Origin: Deltaproteobacteria bacterium
GTDB lineage: Bacteria > Myxococcota_A > UBA9160 > SZUA-336
Direction of reading: 5' to 3'
Length of the DNA stretch: 32,948 nucleotides
Assembly (NCBI GenBank): GCA_004356455.1
Contig: SMWZ01000031.1
Span: 1 to 32,948, forward strand
The translations under genes and the position numbers were made by a program. The stretch's first letter is position 1; each line of letters opens with the position of its first letter. Under the pieces are notes generated by a model, which saw only the letters and a program-made list of their open reading frames with translations, did not search any database and was not told the DNA's origin. Below are positions 24,105 through 30,833 of the stretch, in pieces.

Positions 24105-25666
24105 ACCTGGACCGCTACCCGTACATGAGGGCGGTATGGGGGGCGCTCTTCGCAGTGCTCCTCGTGCTCGCCTTTCCGTTCCGCGCGGGTGATCTGCGCT
24201 TCGATCTGGGCATCGTGGCGGGCTGGCTCGCGCTGGTTCCGCTGCTGTGGATGCTCGAGGGCATGCGTCCGCGCGCGGCTTTCAAGTGGACCACGCTGGC
24301 CGCGACCCTGGCGTACGCCGCGATCCTGTTCTGGCTCTTCGTCGTTGTGCGCGTACACGGGCATGCGCCGGTCTGGGCGGGCGTCGGCGCCCCTCTCCTG
24401 CTCGGCCTCGTGCTGGGCCTACACGCGGGCTTGGCCGCCGCACTCTACGTGGCACTGGCGCCCTGGGCGGGGCGCGCGGGCGTGCTGCTGCTGCCCGCCG
24501 CGTGGGTCGTCGGCGAACACCTGCGCGGCTTCGACCTTTTCGGTGGGTTTCCCTGGGCGTATCTCGGCTACGCGGTCCACAGCGATGGCCCACTGGTGGA
24601 GCTGGCCGCGCTGGGGGGGGTCTATGGGCTCTCGTTTCTGCTCGCGTGCGTTGCATCCCTGTGTGCGCGCAACCGCTTCGTGCTTGCGCTCGCGCTCGTA
24701 GCCGTGGCGCATGCCTTGGGCTTCGGACTGCGCGTGGCTCATACGGGGGCGAGCGGAGTGGAGGTCGGGACGCGGGCGGCGCTCGTTCAAGCCAGCATCC
24801 CACAGCACGAGAAGTGGGATGCGGCACTCGCCCGACAGGCCTTCGAGCGACACCTTGCACTCTCACGGCTGGCCGCCGCGGCGGGTGAGCTGGACCTGAT
24901 CGTCTGGCCGGAGAGCTCGGTACCCGTAATCCTGGAGACGGAGCCCGAGTACGCCGAGGCTGTGCGCAGCCTGGCCCGGGACACGGGGGCGACGCTGGTG
25001 GTGGGCGGGATCGGGCTCGAGCGCGTTCCGCTGGACCCTGGATACCGGCTTTTCAATAGCGTGTTCGTGGTGAAGCCCGATGAGGGCTTCGTCGACCGCT
25101 ACGACAAGTCGCATCTGGTGCCTTTTGGCGAGTACGTCCCACTACGTTGGGTATTGGGCTTCCTCAGCGGCATCGCTACGGGTCTGACAGCGGGCGATAT
25201 CACCCGGGGATCGGGCCCGCGCGTGCTGCGGAACCTGCCCGAATTCGGGACGGATCATGCTCTGGCGGCCTTCATTTGTTATGAAGTCATCTATCCGAGC
25301 TTGGTTCGCGCGGCGGTGCGGGACGGTGCGCGCATCCTTCTGAACCTGACGAACGATGCTTGGTACGGACGCACCAGCGCACCGCATCAATTTCTCGCGA
25401 TTGCGGCCATGCGGTCGGCGGAACACGGGCTGCCGATGCTACGGGCTGCGAATACGGGGGTGAGTGCGGTCGTCGATGCGGGTGGGAGGGTTACGAGTGA
25501 GACGCCGATCTTCGAGCAACGAGCGCTCGAGGTTCGGGTTCCTCCGGCGCGCCCGGGGCCCACGCTGTACACCCGTTTCGGTGACTGGGTCGTCTGGGTC
25601 AGCTGGGGAATATTGATTGCCATCGGAGGGGTTCGGGTTGTCGGAAGACGCGAGCATACGCATTAG
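24080..25666 (+). CDS. lnt: Apolipoprotein N-acyltransferase
   Basis: This encodes 528 residues. Several membrane helices at about 17-215 are followed by a periplasmic nitrilase-fold domain with the catalytic triad Glu278 (W-P-E-S-S), Lys343 (Y-D-K-S-H-L-V-P-F-G-E-Y) and Cys400 (I-C-Y-E-V-I-Y-P). Lnt adds the third acyl chain to the N-terminal cysteine of lipoproteins, the substrate form for Lol sorting; lolD and a LolC/E permease follow in the same cluster. The start at 24080 has GAGGA upstream; ATG 24125 (M-R-A-V-W-G) is an alternative without a site. Its end overlaps the prfB start by 29 nt. Confidence 0.95.
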   Translation: MGIGTGPLDLDRYPYMRAVWGALFAVLLVLAFPFRAGDLRFDLGIVAGWLALVPLLWMLEGMRPRAAFKWTTLAATLAYAAILFWLFVVVRVHGHAPVWAGVGAPLLLGLVLGLHAGLAAALYVALAPWAGRAGVLLLPAAWVVGEHLRGFDLFGGFPWAYLGYAVHSDGPLVELAALGGVYGLSFLLACVASLCARNRFVLALALVAVAHALGFGLRVAHTGASGVEVGTRAALVQASIPQHEKWDAALARQAFERHLALSRLAAAAGELDLIVWPESSVPVILETEPEYAEAVRSLARDTGATLVVGGIGLERVPLDPGYRLFNSVFVVKPDEGFVDRYDKSHLVPFGEYVPLRWVLGFLSGIATGLTAGDITRGSGPRVLRNLPEFGTDHALAAFICYEVIYPSLVRAAVRDGARILLNLTNDAWYGRTSAPHQFLAIAAMRSAEHGLPMLRAANTGVSAVVDAGGRVTSETPIFEQRALEVRVPPARPGPTLYTRFGDWVVWVSWGILIAIGGVRVVGRREHTH

Positions 25667-26760
25667 AGAGGTTCAACAGGAGCTCAGGACTCTGAACGAG
25701 AGAGCCGCGGAGCTGCGGAGGCATCTTTGACCTCGAGGGGAAGCGCGTCCGCCTGAATGAGCTCGAGCGCGCGACCGCCGACCCCGCGCTCTGGGGCGAT
25801 CCCGAGCGCGCCCAGAAGCTATTGCGTGAGAAGCGGTACCTGGAGCGGGAGATCCGCTTCTTCGAGGACACCGACAGCGAGCTCTCGGATGTCGAGGTCC
25901 TGCTGGAGCTGGCGCAGGAAGCGGGCGACAACGAGACCGCCAGCGAGGCGGCGGAGCGAGTGGCGAAGCTGCGCGAGCGCCTCGAGGAGATGGAGCTGCG
26001 GCGGCTCTTGTCGGGCGAGCACGATGCGAGCACGGCGATCGTCTCGATCAACGCGGGCGCCGGAGGGACCGAGGCCTGCGACTGGGCCGAGATGCTGCTG
26101 CGCATGTATCTGCGCTGGGCCGAGCACCACGACTTCAAGACTGAGATCCTCGACTTCCAGCCTGGCGAGGAGGCCGGGATCAAGAGCGTCACCTTCACCG
26201 TCGATGGAGAGTACGCCTATGGCTACCTGCGCAGCGAGGCTGGGATTCACCGCCTGGTCCGAATCTCGCCCTTCGATACGCAGAAACGCAGGCATACGAG
26301 CTTCGCGTCCTTCACCATGGTTCCGGACGTGGGGGACGAGGTGGAGGTCGAGATCGATGACAAGGACCTGCGCATTGACACCTACCGCGCCTCGGGCGCA
26401 GGCGGGCAGCACGTGAACCGTACCGATTCGGCCGTGCGCATCACCCACGCGCCCAGCGGTATCGTGGTGCAGTGTCAGAACGAGCGCAGCCAGCACAAGA
26501 ACAAGGCTTCGGCCATGAAGGTGCTCAAGGCAAGACTCTACGAACGGGCCCGGCAGGAGCGCGAGGCGGAGATCGAGCAGCTGGCCGGCGAGAAGCGAAA
26601 GATCGACTTCGGCAATCAGATCCGCTCCTATACTCTCCATCCGTCCCAGCGGGTGAAGGATCATCGTACGGGTTACTCAGTCGGGAACGCACAGGGCGTC
26701 CTGGACGGCAACCTCGATCCTCTGATCCGGGCCTATCTGCTGGAGACCGCAGGGGGCTAA
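25638..26760 (+). CDS. prfB: Peptide chain release factor RF2, programmed +1 frameshift
   Basis: The gene is split over two frames. Frame one starts at TTG 25638, with GGAGGGG 6-7 nt upstream, and runs 30 codons to CTT followed by in-frame TGA (25728-25730). Skipping T25728 continues as Asp-Leu-Glu-Gly-Lys to TAA at 26760, giving about 373 residues. RF2 reads UGA and UAA. The stop-recognition tripeptide Ser-Pro-Phe falls at about 210-212 and the catalytic Gly-Gly-Gln at about 255-257, near E. coli spacing. Ser-Pro-Phe excludes RF1. The frame starts in the lnt end and lysS follows by 2 nt. RF2 shortage favours the shift, so expression is self-regulated, as known for the family. Confidence 0.95.
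25717..25731 (+). promoter_or_regulatory. prfB programmed +1 frameshift site
   Basis: GGAGG-CAT-CTT-TGA-C is present: an internal Shine-Dalgarno-like GGAGG three bases before the slippery CTT, then the in-frame UGA followed by C. The E. coli site has the same layout (AGGGGG-TAT-CTT-TGA-C). The UGA-C context is the weak terminator that permits the shift. Confidence 0.95.
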
Positions 26761-26762
26761 CG

Positions 26763-28259
26763 GTGGCGAGCGAGGCGGAGATCCTGGCGGCTCGGCGCAA
26801 GCGGGCGCAGCAGCTGCTGGAACGAGGCGAGGCGCTTTTCCCTGCGCGCGTGCCCGGCCCCCTGACCGCGGTTCCCGAAGTTCTCGCTCGTTTCGAGACC
26901 GCGGAGTTGGAGACGCTGGAAGCGGAGCGACCCAAGGTCACGGTGGCCGGACGCATCATGAGTATCCGCTCTTTCGGCAAGGCCAACTTTGTCACGCTTC
27001 AGGGCGACGGAGCGCGGGTTCAGCTCTGGGTCAAGAAGAACCAGTTGGGCGCGGAGCGCTACGAGACGTTCCGCCTGTATGAGGTGGGGGACTTCGTGTG
27101 GGCGCGTGGACCGCTGGTCCGCACCCGCAGCGGGGAGCTCAGCGTAGACGTCGAGGACATCGGCTTTCTGGCCAAGGCCTACCGTCCCCTGCCCGAGAAG
27201 TGGCACGGCCTGGCCGATGTCGAGACGCGCTACCGACAACGCTATCTGGACCTGCTGGCGAACCCGGAGTCGCGCGAGATCGCGCTCGCCCGCAGCAAGA
27301 TGATCACGGCGCTGCGTGAGGTGCTGGAGGAGCGGGGCTTCCTCGAGGTGGAAACACCGATCCTGCAGCCGCTCTACGGCGGGGCGAACGCGCAACCATT
27401 CACCACGCACCACAACACCTACCAACAGGATCTCTTCCTGCGCATCTCCTTCGAGCTCTATCTGAAGCGATTGATTATCGGGGGCATCGAGCGCGTCTAC
27501 GAGATCGGCCGTGACTTTCGTAATGAGGGCATCTCCAAGAAGCACAGCCCGGAGTTCACGATGCTCGAGGCGTACCAGGCCTACGCGGACTACACCGACA
27601 TGATGGAGCTTGTCGAGGCCCTGGTGGCGGGCGCGGCCGAGCGCTTGCTCGGAACGACGCGCGTGGAGCGCGAGGGACAGACCATCGACCTGGCTCCGCC
27701 CTGGCCGAGGCATACCATGGCAGAGCTCATCTTCGATGCCAGCCAGATCGACATCCAGAAGACCGATACGCTCGACAGCCTGCGAGCGGCGCTGCGCCAG
27801 CGCAAAGTAGAGGGCGTCGATCCCGATGCTGCACCCAGCTGGGCGCGACTGGTGGACGACCTCTTCTCCGTGTGCGTGGAGCCGCGGCTGATCGAGCCCA
27901 GCTTCGTGATCGAGTACCCGGCGGAGCTCTCTCCGCTGGCCAAGCGCTGCGCGGACCGGCCGGAATTGGTGGAGCGCTTCGAGCTGTTCATCGGAGGCAT
28001 GGAGATCGCCAATGCCTTCTCGGAACTCAACGATCCCGACGACCAGCGCCTGCGCTTCGAAGAGCAGGCCCGGGCGGGCCGCGAGGGGGATGAAGCAGCG
28101 CATCCCATCGACGAGGACTTCCTGCGCGCGCTGGAGCACGGCATGCCTCCCACGGGTGGCATGGGACTGGGTGTTGGCCGGCTGGTCATGATCCTGACTG
28201 GGGCCTCACACCTGCGCGAGGTCACCCTCTTCCCCCATCTGCGTGCGCGCGATGCCTGA
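26763..28259 (+). CDS. lysS: Lysine--tRNA ligase (class II)
   Basis: This encodes 498 residues from GTG 26763, with GGGGG upstream and 2 nt after prfB. An open frame extends further back but only as prfB read out of frame. The N-terminal OB-fold (V-A-G-R-I-M-S-I-R-S-F-G-K) binds the anticodon. Class II motifs are visible: motif 1 around F-L-E-V-E-T-P-I-L-Q, motif 2 in F-R-N-E-G-I-S-x-x-H-S-P-E-F-T, and motif 3 in G-x-G-L-G-V-G-R-L-V-M. The block G-G-A-N-A-Q-P-F-T-T-H-H-N is typical of LysRS. The prfB-lysS pairing is common. It overlaps the LolC/E gene by 8 nt. Confidence 0.96.
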   Translation: MASEAEILAARRKRAQQLLERGEALFPARVPGPLTAVPEVLARFETAELETLEAERPKVTVAGRIMSIRSFGKANFVTLQGDGARVQLWVKKNQLGAERYETFRLYEVGDFVWARGPLVRTRSGELSVDVEDIGFLAKAYRPLPEKWHGLADVETRYRQRYLDLLANPESREIALARSKMITALREVLEERGFLEVETPILQPLYGGANAQPFTTHHNTYQQDLFLRISFELYLKRLIIGGIERVYEIGRDFRNEGISKKHSPEFTMLEAYQAYADYTDMMELVEALVAGAAERLLGTTRVEREGQTIDLAPPWPRHTMAELIFDASQIDIQKTDTLDSLRAALRQRKVEGVDPDAAPSWARLVDDLFSVCVEPRLIEPSFVIEYPAELSPLAKRCADRPELVERFELFIGGMEIANAFSELNDPDDQRLRFEEQARAGREGDEAAHPIDEDFLRALEHGMPPTGGMGLGVGRLVMILTGASHLREVTLFPHLRARDA

Positions 28260-30009
28260 GTGGCTGCAACCGCTGCTGGGTTTCGTCTCCGCCAGCCTGG
28301 TGGCCCTGGTGGCGCTGGGCTTCGGCGCCATGTTCGTGTTCTTCTCGGCCTCCGCCACGCTCGTGCTCGGTCAGTTCCTGCGCTTCGCGCGACCGCTCCT
28401 TGTGGCGGGCCCGGCCGTGCTGGCTGCGACCGCTGTCACGGGTGTGGTGGCCTACGTGGCCGAAGTGGATCCGGTCTGGGGCCTGCCGGCTGCGCAGCTG
28501 GCTCTGGCGTCACTTGCGTACTTGTTCATCCGCTATCCGGGGCCGCGGCGGATCGTGCCGTGGGCGTTTGGTGTGCTGCTGCTGGTGAGCGGACTGCTCT
28601 TCATCGTCTCCCTCGGCGTCACGGCACTGGAGTGGATCGCGATGCAGTTGATTGCGGTGAGCACACTCTGCCTGGCGCTTGCGGCTCTCGGTCTCTGGCC
28701 GCTCGTGCTGGTGAGCTTGGTCGAGCACCGGCGACAGCGGCCCGTGGAGTGGTTCATCTCGCTGCGCTACCTGGTTGCCAAGCGGCGCCAGACCTTCATC
28801 TCGGTGATCACGGTGATCTGCGTGCTCGGCGTAACGCTCGGGGTAGCGGTTATTACAGTGGTGCTCTCTGTGATGAATGGCTTCTCCCAGGTATGGGAGG
28901 GCAAGATCATCGGCGCCCGCGCACACTTCGTCGTGCACTCCCGCCTCGGCTATTACGGCGACTACGAGCGCGTGCGCGAGGATGTGCTCCAGGTCCCCGG
29001 TGTGGAGGGCGCAACGCCGTTCCTCCGGACCGATGCGATTCTGCGCAGCCAGACGGGTGAGATTCAGGGCGTAATTCTCAAGGGCGTCGATCCGGACAGC
29101 GTCGGGGATGCGACCCAGCTCACGGAGGATCTCGTGGCGGGTTCTCTGGCCGATCTGGCCCCGGATCCCGAGGGCGACGAGAGCGCGCGACTGCCCGGCG
29201 TGGTGTTCGGCGCCGAGCTGGCCGACCGCTTCTTCCTGCGTGTGGGCGATCCCGTGGTCCTCATCTCCCCTCTGGGAGGTCCCCCAACGCCGCTTGGCCC
29301 CGCACCTCGTATGCAGCGCTTCCGGCTCGCGGGAATCTTCCGCTCGAACTTCTTTCAGTTCGATGAGAGCTTCATCTATACCAGCCTTCCCGCGGCGCAG
29401 GAGTTCATGAAGCTGGACGACGTGGTGTCAGGGATCGAGGTCAGAACCGTGGACCCCTATCGTTCCCGTGCGATCGCGGATCGGGTTATCGCGCGCCAGG
29501 GGGGACTCTTCTTCGCGCGCGACTGGAAGACCTTCTATCCAGGATTCTTCTCCGCCCTCAAGACGGAAAGAGTGATGATGTTCGTCTTGCTCTCTTTCAT
29601 CATGGTGGTAGCGGGATTCATTATTATCGCAACGCTCGTCATGATGATCATGGAGAAGTCGCGCGATATCGCCATCTTGAAGGCCATGGGCTGCGATGAT
29701 GAAGGGGTGTTGCGCATATTTGCCACCCAGGGCTTCTTGATCGGGATCTCCGGTGTTGGCCTGGGACTGAGTACGGGTCTCGTGATCACCTGGAATCTGG
29801 AGCGGATCCAGACCGTGGTGGAGCGCATCGTCGGCTATGACGTGCTACCCGCAAATGTGTATCAGCTTCAGCAGCTTCCCTACCACATCGTACCCATGGA
29901 GCTTGCCCTGGTCGCGCTGATCGCGATGGTCCTCTCGATCGGGGCAACGCTGCTGCCGTGTTGGCAGGCTGCGCGCCTCGATCCGGCGGAGGCGCTGCGG
30001 TATGAGTGA
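28252..30009 (+). CDS. LolC/E-type lipoprotein-releasing permease with extra N-terminal membrane domain
   Basis: This encodes 585 residues from ATG 28252 (GTG 28243 is an in-frame alternative). The LolC/E core begins near residue 167 (W-F-I-S-L-R-Y-L-V-A-K-R-R) with the first family helix (V-I-T-V-I-C-V-L-G-V-T-L-G-V-A), then a periplasmic MacB-like domain, then three C-terminal helices with E-K-S-R-D-I-A-I-L-K-A-M-G. The core alone is near 420 residues, the usual size. The extra 165 N-terminal residues contain about four or five hydrophobic helices. Only one permease gene is visible, so LolC/LolE may be a homodimer as in LolF-type systems, or a second gene lies elsewhere. It overlaps lolD by 8 nt. 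Confidence 0.9.
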   Translation: MPEWLQPLLGFVSASLVALVALGFGAMFVFFSASATLVLGQFLRFARPLLVAGPAVLAATAVTGVVAYVAEVDPVWGLPAAQLALASLAYLFIRYPGPRRIVPWAFGVLLLVSGLLFIVSLGVTALEWIAMQLIAVSTLCLALAALGLWPLVLVSLVEHRRQRPVEWFISLRYLVAKRRQTFISVITVICVLGVTLGVAVITVVLSVMNGFSQVWEGKIIGARAHFVVHSRLGYYGDYERVREDVLQVPGVEGATPFLRTDAILRSQTGEIQGVILKGVDPDSVGDATQLTEDLVAGSLADLAPDPEGDESARLPGVVFGAELADRFFLRVGDPVVLISPLGGPPTPLGPAPRMQRFRLAGIFRSNFFQFDESFIYTSLPAAQEFMKLDDVVSGIEVRTVDPYRSRAIADRVIARQGGLFFARDWKTFYPGFFSALKTERVMMFVLLSFIMVVAGFIIIATLVMMIMEKSRDIAILKAMGCDDEGVLRIFATQGFLIGISGVGLGLSTGLVITWNLERIQTVVERIVGYDVLPANVYQLQQLPYHIVPMELALVALIAMVLSIGATLLPCWQAARLDPAEALRYE

Positions 30010-30673
30010 GCTGCGCGCCGAGGGAATCGTCAAGCGCTTCTCCGCCCCTGGAGGCGAGCTCGAGATCCTGCGCGGGGTGGACCTCGTTCTCAATCTGGGC
30101 GAGTCGATGGGCATTCTCGGCGTGTCGGGCTCAGGCAAATCGACGTTGCTGCACATTCTCGGGGGACTCGAGCGGCCCAGCGAGGGCCGCGTGCTCTACC
30201 AGCAGGCCGATGTCTACCAGCTCGACGGCCCGGCTCTGGCCCGTCATCGTAACCAGAGCGTTGGCTTCGTGTTTCAGTTCCACCACCTGCTGCCGGAGTT
30301 CGATGCGGAGGAGAACGTGATGATGCCGTGCCTGCTGGCCGGCTGGCCGAAGCGCCTGGCGCGCGAACGTGCGCGGGAGATGCTCGATGAGGTGGGACTG
30401 ACGGATCGCCGGCAGCATCCCCCAGGCAAGCTCTCAGGCGGGGAGCGGCAACGCGTGGCGATCGCCCGCGCCCTGGTGCTCTCGCCGCCGGTCCTGCTTG
30501 CAGACGAGCCGACCGGCAACCTCGATCCCCATACCGCCGAACAGGTTGAGGAGATACTTCTGCGCCTCAACGCGGAGGTAGGTACGGGCCTGATCCTCGT
30601 GACGCATAACGAGAAGCTCGCTGGACGCCTGGGGAAGAAGTACTACCTGCGAGGAGGGCGTTTGGAGTCCTAG
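30002..30673 (+). CDS. lolD: Lipoprotein-releasing ABC transporter ATPase LolD
   Basis: This encodes 223 residues. Walker A is G-V-S-G-S-G-K-S-T, the Q-loop is F-V-F-Q-F-H-H-L-L-P-E-F, the ABC signature L-S-G-G-E-R-Q-R-V-A-I-A-R-A-L, Walker B L-L-A-D-E-P-T-G-N-L-D, and the H-loop V-T-H-N. The Q-loop ending H-H-L-L-P-E-F is typical of LolD. It drives release of outer-membrane-bound lipoproteins from the inner membrane to LolA. The gene overlaps its permease by 8 nt and sits before bamA, the usual deltaproteobacterial order. Confidence 0.95.
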   Translation: MSELRAEGIVKRFSAPGGELEILRGVDLVLNLGESMGILGVSGSGKSTLLHILGGLERPSEGRVLYQQADVYQLDGPALARHRNQSVGFVFQFHHLLPEFDAEENVMMPCLLAGWPKRLARERAREMLDEVGLTDRRQHPPGKLSGGERQRVAIARALVLSPPVLLADEPTGNLDPHTAEQVEEILLRLNAEVGTGLILVTHNEKLAGRLGKKYYLRGGRLES

Positions 30674-30766
30674 GCTTCCCTGTGCGGCTTCGAGAAGGTG
30701 TGGCTGAGCGTCACCGCGGCCCTTCCAATGGCCACTGTCTACGCGGACCCGCTAGTCTCCGGTGTC

Positions 30767-30775
30767 TGGTAAAAT
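30767..30775 (+). promoter_or_regulatory. Candidate extended -10 promoter upstream of bamA
   Basis: TGGTAAAAT (TG at 30767-30768, TAAAAT at 30770-30775) matches the extended -10 form TGnTATAAT with one mismatch. It lies in the 160-nt gap between lolD and bamA, 58 nt before the proposed start. No good -35 is visible, which extended -10 promoters tolerate. Otherwise the gap shows no gene. Confidence 0.45.
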
Positions 30776-30833
30776 ACGGGTTCGCCACCGAGTTGCGGCG
30801 CAGATGCGGAAGGCTGATGCAGGGGAGCCAGAT

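Noticed and set aside
25717-25731. Frameshift error or pseudogene in prfB
   Set aside because: The CTT-TGA-C site with GGAGG at the standard spacing marks a programmed shift; the rest of RF2 is intact.
26757-28139. 460-codon minus-strand open frame opposite lysS
   Set aside because: lysS motifs are intact on the plus strand; the antisense frame has no family features.
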